Notes: a model not told the origin generated them from the sequence alone. Positions 11,301 through 23,000 are shown, counted from the first letter of the stretch. The stretch is DNA of 64,000 nt from Hymenopellis radicata (GCA_015501595.1 JADNRX010000119.1:1-64000); one strand, 5' to 3'. Numbers and translations: made by a program.

Positions 11301-13253
11301 GATTACATCTATGTCTTTTTCTGATGATGGTGCATGGATGTTTCTGGTTGCGCAGATGGGTCCATCCATATCTGGGATGTGTCAACTGGCGAACACTTGA
11401 AAGTACTATTTGGGCACATTGATTGTGTCATGGCTGTAGCCTTTTCTCATGATACTCGATACATTGTCTCCGGTTCCTGGGACACGTCTGTATGCATATG
11501 GGCTCTAGAACCAAAAGTTGGTGACCAGTCTAAGCGATTGCGCGGTCATACCGATTGGGTCACATCTGTGGCATTTTCACCTGATGACACACAGGTTGTC
11601 TCATGCTCAGCCGATCAATCGGTGAGGATTTGGGATGTGAAAATGAGACAGCAAGTGAGGGTGCTCATTGGCCACACTTATGTGGTCTCATGTGTCATGT
11701 TCTCCCCCTGCGGTTCACAGATCCTATCTGCTTCACAGGATATGTCATTACGGATCTGGGATGCATCTACTGGTGAAGAACTGAAGCAGTTCGACTTCAC
11801 CTCTGATGTCACCCCTTTTGCCTTTTCTCGTGATGGGCAAAAGATTGCTTCGCGATCATTGGATAACTCGATTCAAGTTTGGGATATCACGAAGGAGGAG
11901 TTGCTAAATGACCTCATTGGTCATACTGGCCAGGTTTGGTCTGTGATGTTCTCTCATGATGGTACTCGGATTGTATCTGGAAGTGACAATTCTATTCATG
12001 TTTGGACTATGACGGCAAGCAAACGGTTAGACTCAACACCGTGCCAATCTGCTTGGAATTGGTTGGTTCAGGAGTGCCGGCCCCACTGGGAACTTCAATC
12101 AGTCTGGGAGGGTGACCCCTTCATTGAATCCATTAAAAAGCTGGCATCGAATGGTTGTTTCCACGATAGTAAACGACCAAAAATGCTCAAAGGCCACACA
12201 CACCAAGTTCAGTGTGTAGTGTTTTCTTCGGATGGCGAACAGATCATTTCATCATCTCCGGACAAAACTATTCAAATATGGGACACAACGACGGGCCAAC
12301 AGCTCAAAGAGTTGGACCATCACCTCGGATCCGATCGTGACTGTCAGAGTCTAGCCTCACTTTCTAGCGATGGTACACTAGCATGTTCTGCAACTGAAAA
12401 ATCCATTCTCAGTATTTGGGACACAGCATCTGGAATACTGCTGAAAGAACAGTGCATCGATGGGATTGTGACGTGGCTGTCATTTTCTCCCGACAGTACT
12501 CACATTGTGACTGGCTTGGAGAGTGGATCCTTGATCATCTGGGATTCGAGGACAGGAGAGCAACTTGGAACTCTCGAGGGCCACCAGTCAGCTATCACAT
12601 GTGTTGCTTTCTTCCCTGACAGTTTTCAACTTGTCTCTGGTTCGAAGGACAGGTCTATTCGGACCTGGGATATGAGGAACGGAGGAAACATGAAAGTGCT
12701 CACAGGCCACGCGACATCTGTCGCGGTCTCCGTTGGTGGTGAGAAAATTGTCTCTGGGTCCCCGGATGGATCTGTCATCGTATGGGATGCGAAGACGGGT
12801 GCACGTTTGAAGGACATTAACCTGGATGACCGCCAGGTGAATTCTGTGGCCTTTTCTCCGAGGGTCGAACATCCCCAAATTGTGGTTGGGCTAAACGATA
12901 ATTCTGTTCGAGTCTGGGATGAGACGACGGGTGCAGTGAGAGTACTTCGTGGACATACCGGTCGGGTCTGGTCTGTGGCATTCTCACCCGACGGGACACG
13001 TATTGTCTCTGGTTCGGATGATACATCGGCTCGCGTGTGGCGAAACATAGACGATCCCTCGTGGCATGTCGATTCTGAGGGTTGGATTTGGTCGCACGAC
13101 GATTCACTTCGGCTTATGTGGCTGTCTCCTGAGTGGCACCCTTCGCTCCTTACACCGGAGACTGCCATGATTCTATGGCAGAAGGGATATTGCACACTCT
13201 CATTTGAGGACTGTAATCATCTCGGCGAAGAGTGGCATAAATGCTATAAGTAG
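8314..13253 (+). CDS. NLR1: NACHT-WD40 NLR-type protein, one frameshift
   Basis: Family role: fungal NACHT-WD40 proteins are NLR-like receptors of the HET-E/NWD type, implicated in allorecognition and cell death. Exon 1 starts at ATG 8314 with a Ser/Thr-rich leader. A helical N-terminal region follows in short exons at about 8660-8786, 8838-8974, 9021-9161 and 9224-9260. It includes [16 protein letters not shown] and resembles HeLo/MLKL-type four-helix domains. The NACHT exon (9308-10883) has Walker [10 protein letters not shown] (9485-9511) and Walker B VVVIDALDES near 9787. An intron (10884-10939) leads to about 14 WD40 repeats ending at 13253. In the second WD repeat, near 11335-11345, the frame shifts: one T appears missing compared with the paralogues at 18483 and 45829. 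Without that base the protein would end at 11400. It may be a pseudogene or a homopolymer error. The exon 1/exon 2 junction near 8620-8665 is unresolved. Confidence 0.8.
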
Positions 13254-13254
13254 T

Positions 13255-13450
13255 CCTTGAGCTTCGTATTCCGGTGTATACTTACACAACCAGAGCTTCC
13301 GGGTACCTACAGAGCGTCGCCAGTACGCGTAGCGATGATTTGATGTACTACAATCTACTAACTTTTGTGTATTCTCTGAACCGATGTTTTTATCCACCCA
13401 ACTAAGGTACGTGCTCTTCTCAACCTCCCGAACATCGCCGAGTACCAAGA
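13255..13450. repeat. NLR 3' flank shared with NLR3
   Basis: Downstream sequence of NLR1 matches the reverse complement of 45650-45830, the 3' flank of NLR3. The duplication therefore extends beyond the coding regions and runs straight into the AMSH pseudogene's 3' flank. Confidence 0.8.
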
Positions 13451-15570
13451 TCCGCATCGCTTCAACCTACTGAAATCATCTCTATCATGATCATCAGCTC
13501 GCTCGTCAATCCAATCCTCGTTACACTCATATGTTACATAGATTGCTCTACACGACGATAAAGATTATATCACAACAACGGTAGATCATAGAATATGTAG
13601 ATGAATCCATAGCCTTTAAAAGAAACCGACATACAGGTCTGCGTCGGATGCCTCTCCTCCGTAAACCGCAGCACGCTCTCCTCCTCCTCCTCCATCGCAC
13701 ATGTATCGCACGTCACACACTGTATCGAAATCAACAATGTCGTAACCACATACACATCCCTCCGCCTCGCTGGGCACTTGACCAGCTCCTTATTATCCTT
13801 TCCCAAGAGTAGCCCACACGTCTCCTTGTTCACCAACGTATTAAACCGGTGTAAACACGCTCGCGGCACGTACACCGTCTTCAGGATCCGCCCCGACTCA
13901 AGGCGGGTTGGCTCGTGATTGTGCTCTTCGTATCGAGACCACGATGATCCATGGGCAGCATCAGCGCGACTCTCCCACTGTAGGGAAGACGAACGCGAAA
14001 CATCCGCCTGTTGCGAGCGGGACGACGAATTGGAATGGTGATGGTAGTGTTGGTGTAGCCATCCATGATGTCTGCTGTCCTTCTCCTTCGCAGAGTGCAT
14101 ACCAGGATCGTAGAGCAACGAACTCCCCGTGAGCGATGGTGGTGGTTTAGCGCAGAACATTGAATTCAAACTGGGATGATAGCCTTGTGCCTTCTGGTGT
14201 GGTCATCAACGTGACCGGGAGATCCGGCGGTGCAGGCGAAGTGGTAGTGATAGGCGGAGGATACCTATTCAATTCATTAGACGACTAGTCGTACAAGTGG
14301 TGGGGGAGAAGGAGGTGGGGGTGAGGCCTGCTCCCAATATACGTACATCGCCTCAACGATGTGTATACTCAGGCTTATTATGGGCTGCAGCCATCACGAG
14401 AACAGAAACAGTGGGAGCAAGGGAATAAACACGAGGCCACCAGGTAGATGCATGTAAACGGACTGCGCTCCTCCCCACCCAAAACAGTAATGATGAACTG
14501 GATACTCACCGGAAGCTGAGTATCATCACCCCTTCCTGAGTCTTACCCTCCTGGGGCCCACTTCCGTGATGTTCTCGTCTCTAACCACAGTCTCCGAGTC
14601 AGTCGAGTAACCTTCGTATCCATAACGTGTTGAGCTTTCAAGCGGCGCCACTTATGCTATTGCAAGTTCCCCTGCGAGAACTGCTCGAAAATATGCAGAA
14701 GGCGGAAATAGGCAGGGTCGCGTCCCGAGTCGGGGCTAAATATGCGGTCGGGTGGCGGGAGCGGGGCTCGGCGCTGAGGTGTAAGGGTACCGTTGTCCAT
14801 TATCGGACGCAACATGTCTTTAATACCTTCAGGAGGGCGTCCGTTCAGTACGTTCAGTAAACGTGACAGTGGCGGCGTGCTTGTGGCGGCATGAGCGGAA
14901 GTTGAAACCGCGGCGGTCTCTGCGCAGGCGTTCGGGTTGAGTCAGGACAGAAGAAGCGCAGCAGACGATGTAAAAATGCCCGTGAACTGCTAGGAACTGC
15001 TGCGGAGGTTCCTGTGTAATGAGAGGATCCACTGTATTGTCCAGAAGAATTCGGAGGACTGGGCTGGGCTGAGAGTTGAGGTCCCAGCCGCGTCTGGGAC
15101 CCGGATGCCGTTGTTGTCGTGGCGGAGGCATCGATACCTGCGACTGAGACTGAGATGGTGGTATCTTGGAGGATCGGGAACGGGGAGGGCGGAATTCTAG
15201 TCATTGACTAAATATTTTTGGTGGTGGCTCGCAAGAGGAGGCGCGGACGGCGCATTCTGGTGTAAAACGAGAATTCTTCCTTCGTTTCTTCTCGTACTGC
15301 GATGTGGGCTGTGGTATTCTGCGGGTGGCGGCCGATACGGCGGGTTCGACTGTGGTGGGCGAGGGGTATTCTCTGGAATGTTGCGTAGTTCCACATGTAC
15401 TCCTCCTGTCTCTGTATAATAGCATCCTTGAGAACGGTGAGTAAACATTAATACTACATACAGACTGCGACGAACCTTCTCCAACGCCACTCTCTGTTCG
15501 CGGGCGAGTCATTCGCCGTATTCGACGTGGGGCGGGAGCCTGGAGGAGTTCAAGGACATGCTGGGCGTCA
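13450..15570 (-). pseudogene. AMSH pseudogene 1 (lacks N-terminus and JAMM core)
   Basis: This is a minus-strand copy of the AMSH gene at 40346-43744. The JAMM-domain start is still readable: [19 protein letters not shown] and, after a small deletion, EERHPTQTC. From there about 370 bases of the parent are missing, so the text jumps into the parental 3' UTR near 13610. The rest of the Zn site and the C-terminal domain are gone. The proline/glutamine-rich middle (about 14300-15400) is riddled with indels. At the 5' side the copy begins inside parental exon 1, near codon 125, where it is joined to an SH3 exon remnant. It lies tail to tail with NLR1. Confidence 0.9.
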
Positions 15571-15757
15571 ATGATACCTCTTGAGCACCCATACTCCAGC
15601 GACACTAGTCACGAAGCTGGAGATGCCTCGCATTCACGCCAGCGCGAATGTAATCTGGAAGAAACTATGTCGAGGTCTGGTGCAGCGGGAACTCTGCAAT
15701 AAAATAAACTGTGATTATCATGAGTAATTATTCAAGAAGGCAGTGAATATTGCTCAC

Positions 15758-15900
15758 CGTGTACTGTACACGAGGAACGATACCAAATTTATTGGAAGCA
15801 TCCTTCACCAATTCTCCATCCGCAAGATCTTCCTTGATAACCTCGAGCTCATCGCCGGCCTCAACAGATCCTTGCCTTCAAAAAGGTACTGCGCCCTTGC
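15758..15900 (-). pseudogene. SH3-domain exon remnant fused upstream of AMSH pseudogene 1
   Basis: On the minus strand the words VEAGDELEVIKEDLADGE and FGIVPRVQYT are readable. These are the core and the C-terminal strand of an SH3 domain. The exon ends at a consensus donor (GTGAGC, 15752-15757) whose intron leads to the chimeric AMSH exon. This is the best preserved of three copies (the others are at 32590-32700 and 54320-54443). The parent gene is not in the window. Confidence 0.7.
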
Positions 15901-15959
15901 AATCGTTCAAGGTGCTCTATCCAGGCGTCTAGTTCTGATTGAGGGCAAAGTTCGAAACG

Positions 15960-17935
15960 CATGTCGTGGTATCAGGAAGAAATAGAATTGATGACCGGAC
16001 CGCTATTTTTCCGACCACCATCATGATCATACCCTCTCAACGACTTCTCAACGCTGCTCGTGCCTCTAGCCACCCTCCACGACGTCCTTGTGCCGCTAAG
16101 CACCCCTTGTACGGCTATTCTTTCGGCTTCCAGGTTTACCCCATCGCTGACAAGTTCGCAGTCTTCGACCTGGGATATCACTTAGGAATTTTTCGACGTC
16201 GGCGGCTCTGGCGCGCTCGAGAACGACTCAATGGGGCTTTTCTAGTCATTTATATTGTTTCTGAGCAGCGAATTCTCGACTGTCAGTGTGTTGTCATCGC
16301 TTTCTGGACTTGTCATATACTTACTTTCCGTCAGCTTCCTTCAATCATGTCGATCTGAAGCTCTCATTACGGCTCACGGGGTTCTCTAGTCCACTGACTT
16401 TGACCGGTAAGCCTCTGTCTCCGTTCATTTCTCGTCTTAGTATTTTTTGAACTGGCTACAGTGACCCCCCGCTTTTGAGTATGTCAAGACGAACTGGTGC
16501 TCCAACGACAATGAAGGAATGATCGAGGACCGCAGGGTTCTAGGATCTAATGTTTGTACGCAATCTCCTGTTGCCGTGGCCGTGAATGTTTTCCATTGGC
16601 CACTGGATGTTTTCCGACGCTTTCCATTATAACGATCACTGGACATCTTGCCAGTGTCGCTGACGGACGAGTTCTCGACGATTGGGTGGGTGTGTTATTA
16701 TGCCTTCCCTCAGACCTTTCATTGACTTGGCTTGTCTAGCTTAAACAACGCCGCGTTATCCTCCACTGTACGTCGTCTCTAACCCTTGTTGCCACCATTG
16801 AACTGACCTTCGTCGTAGACTTCTCAAACTTGAAGTGGTTATAGTCCTCTAATCACCGTGACAGTACTCGAACTTGAGCTTACATGGACTGCGGCATAGG
16901 AGATTGTGGGATGATTATCTGGACTTCTCGGTGTGCGCAAAGCTCGCCGCGGCCTTTTCATACCAACCAACTCATCGTGTTCTTTTAGCCTATGTTCAAC
17001 ACTGCACGTTCCTGAGCCCTTGTTGAAGACGACGGCTCCCGTGATACACTACCCGTTTCGCTCGGTCATGGGCTGGTTGCGCCCCGGTTGAATTAAACGC
17101 TTGTCCTCGCGACGGTACTTTTTTTTGATAGACCTGCAGACTCGTCCCGGATTCCAAGCCGGTCGAACCGCTGGACAACAACGACGTGAGCTACATTGAG
17201 AACATCTGTCTCTGCGCCGTGAGTTCATTGATATTTGGAGACTGTTTTTCGGCTCCTGGATATGTAGCGAGACTCGGTAGTCACCTTGTCCTCGGACGCG
17301 TTGAATCATTGCTGGTAGGTTGTTCTTGTAATTGTCGTTGTCCACTCACGAATCCTGTAGCATGGACAGCACCGGTGAATCGATGCCTGTAAGTCATTCC
17401 CACTGTTTCACAACCTCAGGCTAATTTTTGTATTGTTACTTGGTAGATCGGTCTTCGTTACATGAAAACGGTACACGGACGCGCCAAACAGACGCCGTGT
17501 TACCATGTTAATGGCAGCTCTAATTCATGATTCCCCCATGTTCAAGTAAGTCATCTTCGTTCGTGGTTGAACTTGATTTTTTCAAAGCAATGCCTTTTCA
17601 GGATTTCATCGACATACTGAGGCGGCCGACTCGACGACATCGTGCTTATATATTGACTGTTAACATGTACGTCTTCTCTTGGTAAAAATTGAATCGTACT
17701 GACTTGTTCAACTAGGTTCCTTACAACGCTCCTAACCTGTGTCGGACTTGATTTACTATTTTACTGAGAGGTATGTCAATTTTGGTCCGTCATTTCAATA
17801 ACTAATCATCAGTTTACAGGAATATCAACACTGGTTCTCTCCCGTCCTCCGCCCGCTTTGATAAGAGAGCCTCCCGAGGTACTTGTGCCATCGTTCTCGC
17901 CACGGGAGCTTGAGGGGAGCAGTATGAAGAAGGGC
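15960..17935 (+). repeat. Duplicated block D, copy 1 (partner at 24040-25880)
   Basis: Stretches near 16010-16200, 16375-16480 and 17640-17830 match 24050-24240, 24470-24560 and 25555-25780. Shared text includes GGTAAGCCTCTGTCTCC and TTGAATCGTACTGACTTG. Donor- and acceptor-like sites recur, so an intron-rich gene may once have run on the plus strand, divergent from the SH3 exon. Near 17940-18060 a frame with VEEARLNRERVEELRVR suggests a coiled coil. No continuous coding path can be built, so I treat it as decayed sequence. Parts also occur at 32800-33000 and 53590-54250. Confidence 0.6.
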
Positions 17936-17937
17936 GC

Positions 17938-18405
17938 CTATGCAAGGCGAAAGTTGAAGAAGCGCGTCTGAACAGGGAGCGGGTTGAAGAGCTGCGTGTG
18001 AGATGAACGGACTCGCCTGAGAGGGAGCGGGTTGAAGAAGTGTGCCTCGGAGGGAGCTGGATGAATTGGCGTACGTGTACGCAGGCGCGCCCCCGGGCAG
18101 CACGTTCTCAGCTCCGCACGGATGATGCTCTCTTTGCTGAAACAGCCGCAGCGGCGATTGATTATGGCTTCGTCGTCGTCGTCGGCGGGCAAGTCGTGCA
18201 TGGATATACGGGATATCGAGTCGTCTCTGGTACCGAGCAAACGCTGTGCATCGTGCCAGGAGAAACGGGAAGGACCTGGAACGGGTGGCAGGGGCGACGC
18301 TGGTGGGCGCGACGGCGGTGGATTGATAGCGACGGACGGCGAGGGCGGGATAAACGAAGGTGGTTCAGGGAATGACTCGAGCAGGCCCGCCGTTTTCCTG
18401 GACAT
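17938..18405 (-). CDS. Proline-rich hypothetical ORF
   Basis: A 155-codon minus-strand frame starts at an ATG and begins with a Pro/Ser-rich segment (PPSRPPASPLPPVPGPSRF), then SISRISMHDLPADDDDEAI. It has protein-like composition for its first half, but the second half overlaps the coiled-coil-like plus-strand repeat and looks random. It stops just short of the NLR2 breakpoint at 18483, which may have truncated a larger gene. Not recognised. Confidence 0.3.
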   Translation of the reverse strand: MSRKTAGLLESFPEPPSFIPPSPSVAINPPPSRPPASPLPPVPGPSRFSWHDAQRLLGTRDDSISRISMHDLPADDDDEAIINRRCGCFSKESIIRAELRTCCPGARLRTRTPIHPAPSEAHFFNPLPLRRVRSSHTQLFNPLPVQTRFFNFRLA

Positions 18406-18482
18406 TATCGAGGGGAAAAGAAAGAGACTAGTCGCAGATGAGGATCACCGCACTGGGGATTTTCACCGACTAATACCTTGAT

Positions 18483-21400
18483 GTCAGATGCCGTAGTTTC
18501 ATACTGATCGCGTTCTAGGAGGTCGTCATTCGTGATTTACGCCGTTCGCGCGACGCGTCGTTCCGTGCCGCCATCAAGAGCGATACCCTTTCCGCGGACC
18601 ATGTACAGCGGGCACTCGAGTCGAGATCCTCGACAAGATCGTGGCTTGGGCTCGAGCCGACGACGCCGACTCTCCGCCTGTTTTCTGGCTCACTGGTCTC
18701 GCCGGAACAGGCAAAACAACCATTGCTTATACCATCTCCGAGCGCATGTGGACCGAAAACAAGCTCGTCGTGTCCTTCTTCTGCTCCCGCCAGCTCGATA
18801 GCAAGGACTCTCGGCTCATTGTGCCAACAATCTGCCGAAACCTCGCAGAACTATTCCGTTCATACGCGACTAAGCTTGTGCCCGTACTACAAGGAGACTC
18901 CGTCCTCGGCGAAGCTCGGATCCGTGAGCAGATCGACAAGCTCCTTGCGGGCCATGGTCTGCATCGCTTCCCGGACGGGATGGTTTACCGGTGCAGTGGT
19001 CGTCATCGACGCTCTCGACGAAAGCGATAATGGCGTGGAGTTTTTGAAGAACCTGCTTCGCGTCGTGGGGAACAAGAGCCTGAGGGTATCAAGTTTCTGG
19101 TTACAAGTCGCGCACAGCCCGAAATCGTAGACCTCTGCCATTCGTTCCAACTTCCAGATGACATGATTTGTCGTCTGCATGAAGTACCATTGGTCGATGT
19201 GCAAGACGATATTGCTCAATTTCTCACGAGAAGCTTCCGGAGCTGCGCGGCACCGACGAGTTCACACAACTCTCACGGCGGACAGGTGGACTATTCATCT
19301 CCGCCGCTACCGCTGTTAGGTATATCTCACCTCCACATCGTATACTATCCCAGACGAGCAGCAGGCAAAGCTGAGGAAGCTACTGAAGCCTGGAGCTACC
19401 AGTGGCAGTACCTTGCTTCTCAATCAGCTTTACGAGCAGGTCTTGTCTACAGCATTCGATGAGGAAGATGAAGATTTCCTTCATACCCGTCTCGACATTC
19501 TCCATGCTGTTGTGTGCGCCCAGGAGCTCATTTCCATCTCAGTCATCGCTCAACTGCTCGGCTTGAACGAAGACACGACGAAGACATGTGTTGATTCGCT
19601 CCACTCTGTTCTCTATGTGTCGTCAAGCCTTGTATCATGCTATCATGCTTCATTCCCCGAGTTCATACTTGATGCACAGAGATCGCAGTTCCCGCTCCTC
19701 TGTCGTCCACAAACGAGAAATCACGACAACTACAAGTATTTTGTGATAAGCCCGTCTTCGACGCTCGACTCGCCACCACTGCTTCCGAATCATAGGATCT
19801 GAATTGCATTTCAACATTTGTAATCTTCCGTCGTCTTCCATGCTGGATTGTCACATTGATAATCTTCGTGAGCTGGTCCAGACAAATATCAGCCCAGTCC
19901 TCTGATACGCAGCCATCATTGGGGTGAGCATTTGCTTGCGGCGGGACCTACTGACAGGTCTTCCTTGCATGACAAGTTGGAAGCATTCTTAACGGATGTT
20001 TTCCTATTTTGGCTGGAAGCAATGAATCTTATTGGTTCTAAATCACTGTGTTTTCCTGTCCTCCGACTGGCCCGTAGGTGGCTGAAACTTAAAGGTTTGT
20101 TCTTCTTCCAATTGTTAGCTGGCATTACTGTACTGTTTCGACCGGGTGTTCGTGCCATGTGACGCGTTATGCAACGAACTCTCAGCATAACTGTTCGTTT
20201 TCAGGCACGCACAGCGGAATTACCATATTAGGACAGTCCCGCCGTAGGCGGGACGAAAAAATTGCCTTTTTAGGCCTCATGTAGCCTGAAAAATGATGCG
20301 TTACGCGTTATCCCTTATGTTTTTGTTCGGTTCGACCGGGTGCGTTACGCATTAGCCGAACACCCGGTCGAAACCGTACAGTATCTAATGTTCATTGTGA
20401 ATCAAAAGCTGAAAGTTACCTGTCTGTCTTGGTTGACGACGCTGTTAGCTTTGGCATGTCGTTCACAGGAAGTCCTGCATCCCAATCAACTCCCCACCTC
20501 TATATCTCTTGTCTCAACACCTGGAACTCCTCAGCACCAATCTCTAAAATATGGAAACCTCGCTTCAACCACTTGCCTTTGTTCTTAGCTGCACCTGTCG
20601 ATACTGCATCACTCCTTACCATTCCAACCCCACAAGAACTGTCACCTTTTCGCCTGATGACTTGAAGCTTACCTCCGCCCCTCGTTTCCTGATATCCAGA
20701 TCTGGGATTCTACCACGGGTGAACTACTGCAGGAGCTGGTGGGCCATACAAAATGGATTACATCTATATCTTTTTCTGATGATGGCACCTACATCATCTC
20801 TGCTTCCATGGATATGTCTATCCGTATTTGGGATGCATCAACTGGCAAGCAGTTGAGAAAACTATTAGGACACACTAAAGGTGTCCTAGCTATAGCTTTT
20901 TCTCATGATACTCAATACATTGTCTCTGGTTCCGAGGATATGTCTGTATGCATATGGGCTAGAGAATTGAAAGTCGGTGACCAGCTTAAGCAATTGAATG
21001 GCCATATTGATGGGGTCCGATCTGTAGCGTTTTCACATGATGACACACAGGTTGTCTCTGGCTCATATGACATGTCCGTGCGAATATGGGATGTGAAAAC
21101 GGAACAGCAAGTAGGGAGCTGATCGGTCACATCAAGGAGGTCTGGTCTGTTGCATTCTCCCCATGCAGTCTGCAGATCGTTTCTGGTTCTAGTGATCACT
21201 CAGTACGGATCTGGGATGCATCTACTGGTAAAGAACTGAAGCAGTTTCATACCACTGCTACTGTCATCTCTGTTGTGTTCTCTCCTGATGGGCAGAACAT
21301 TGTTTCCAGCATTGGGTTGCTCAATTCAGATTTGGGATGTCACGAAGGGGGAGCTACTGAAGAAGTTCACCAGTTCTGGTCAGTTTCGTTCTGCATGTTC

Positions 21401-22598
21401 TCCCATGACAGTACACGTATTGTCTCTGCTTCAACTGATTCTATTCGTGTTTGGAATACAATGGCCAGCGAGTCATCAAAAAGCTCAAGGGCCACTTGGG
21501 CCCAGTCCAGTGTGTAGCATTTTCTTCAGATGGCAAACAGGTTATTTCGGCGTCTCTGGACAAAACTATTCGAGTATGGGATGCAGCGACAGGTCGACAG
21601 CTCAAAGAGTTTAATTATGGCACCTCGAATACCCCATTCTAGCACTCTCTAGCAATGGTACACTAGCATGTTCCATAGCGGCACATGGTCGTCTTCTCAT
21701 TTGGGACACGGCATCCGGAAAGCTGGTGACTGAACAGTACATCAGTGAGGGAGTGACATGCCTGTCATTTTCTCTCGACAGTACTCATGTTATAACTGGC
21801 TTACACACTGGATCCTTGATTATCTGGAATTCAAGGACAGGAGAGCAACTCCGAGATCTCAGGGGCCACACAGAGTCCATCACGTCTGTCGCTTTCTTCC
21901 CTAACAGTTTTGAACTTGTCTCTGGTTCTTGATGACAGTTCTATTCGGACCTGGGATATGAGGAACGGAGAGAACAGACAAGTGCTCACAGGCCACACTC
22001 GGAGTGTCACATCTGTCGCAGTCTCCGGTGGTGGGGAGCAAATTGTCTCTGGGTCTAAGGATAAATCTGTTGTCGTGTGGGATGCAAAGACGGGCGAATG
22101 TTTGTACTCCTTGCCCTGCCCTGCACTGGCTCGCCCGTGTCTATTACCTTTTCTCCAAGGGTCGAACATCCCCAAATTGCAGCTGGGCTCGGTGATGATG
22201 TTGCAGTCTGGGATATGACGACACGTGAAAAGAAATTACTTCATCCACGCGGGCATAGCAATGTCAGATCTGTGGCATTTTCACCTGATGGGACACTTAT
22301 TGTTTCTGGTTCAGAGGACGGGTCAGTTCGCGTGCAGCGCAATATAGAACCTGAAGATCCTTCGTGGCATGTCGACAAGGAAGGGTGGATTTGGTCGGCC
22401 GAGGATTATGAGTCGGACTCGCAGTGGTATGGTGCACATGTATATTATTCACATCGGCTTATGTGGCTTTCTCCTGAGCGCCACCGTTCGCTCCTTACAC
22501 CAGGAGTTGTCATGATTATGTCGCAGAAGGGATATTCCACAGTCTCATTCGAGGACTGTCACATTGGAACAGATTGGCATAAATGCTATGGTTCTTGA
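18483..22598 (+). pseudogene. NLR2: 5'-truncated, multiply frameshifted NACHT-WD40 pseudogene
   Basis: Homology to NLR1 starts abruptly at 18483, inside the intron preceding the NACHT exon (NLR1 position about 9275). All N-terminal helical exons are therefore missing. Walker [10 protein letters not shown] is intact near 18697. Frameshifts follow near 18960, 19230, 19410, 19690 and again in the WD40 part (about 21115, 21335, 21640, 21925 and 22105). The intron after the winged-helix-like region holds a MITE (20128-20381). WD40 repeats are still recognisable and the NLR C-terminal tail is open to 22598, ending DWHKCYGS against EWHKCYK in NLR1. No single frame can give a full protein. Confidence 0.9.
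20128..20381 (-). mobile_element. MITE family M1, copy in the NLR2 intron, flanked by TA
   Basis: A 254-bp element with inverted ends: it starts CTGTACTGTTTCGACCGGG and ends CCCGGTCGAAACCGTACAG, with TA on each side (20126-20127 and 20382-20383). That is the signature of Tc1/mariner-type MITEs. An internal palindrome (GTCCCGCC/GGCGGGAC) lies near 20235. A second family member at 61420-61671 aligns in the opposite orientation over its whole length. It carries no ORF. It lies in an intron, so it need not have caused the decay of NLR2. Confidence 0.9.
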
Positions 22599-22846
22599 TG
22601 ATTGTCGTACCGTCTATACTCAGTACATGAACCGGGCTTCTGTGTGCTCACAACAATGGAGGAGAGTCACCACTACTTCTTTCACATCTTTTCTCCTTCT
22701 TTTTGGTTCACTCATGTCTATTTATCGTGTCCGGGCCTTTCTGTGTTGTAGGTAACTGGCTTGTTTCTAGCTATCTGTTCTGTAATTGTTCTGTTGTGCT
22801 CAATCTCATCTAGTTCCATCTTTCTCACTCTACGCTCTTACAGCGA

Positions 22847-23000
22847 AGCTCGCCGCTCACTAGAAAACCACATAGGCCGAAGTGAATCATCGTGCGACCC
22901 AATCCGTCCCTCAGAATCGACATGCCACGAAGGAACTCTATATTTCGTCACACGCGAACCGATGTGTCCGCCGAACCAGAGACAATCTTGTTCCCGGCGC
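22847..23000 (-). pseudogene. Inverted fragment of an NLR C-terminus
   Basis: The reverse complement of this stretch matches NLR1 13000-13140: the last WD repeat and the SWHVDSEG..LRLMW tail. It sits about 250 bases beyond the NLR2 stop but in the opposite orientation, so it is a separate rearranged piece. Confidence 0.85.

Noticed and set aside
12626..13195. 189-codon minus-strand ORF opposite the WD40 repeats of NLR1
   Set aside because: It arises from antisense reading of repeated WD40 codons; the same pattern appears opposite NLR2 and NLR3.
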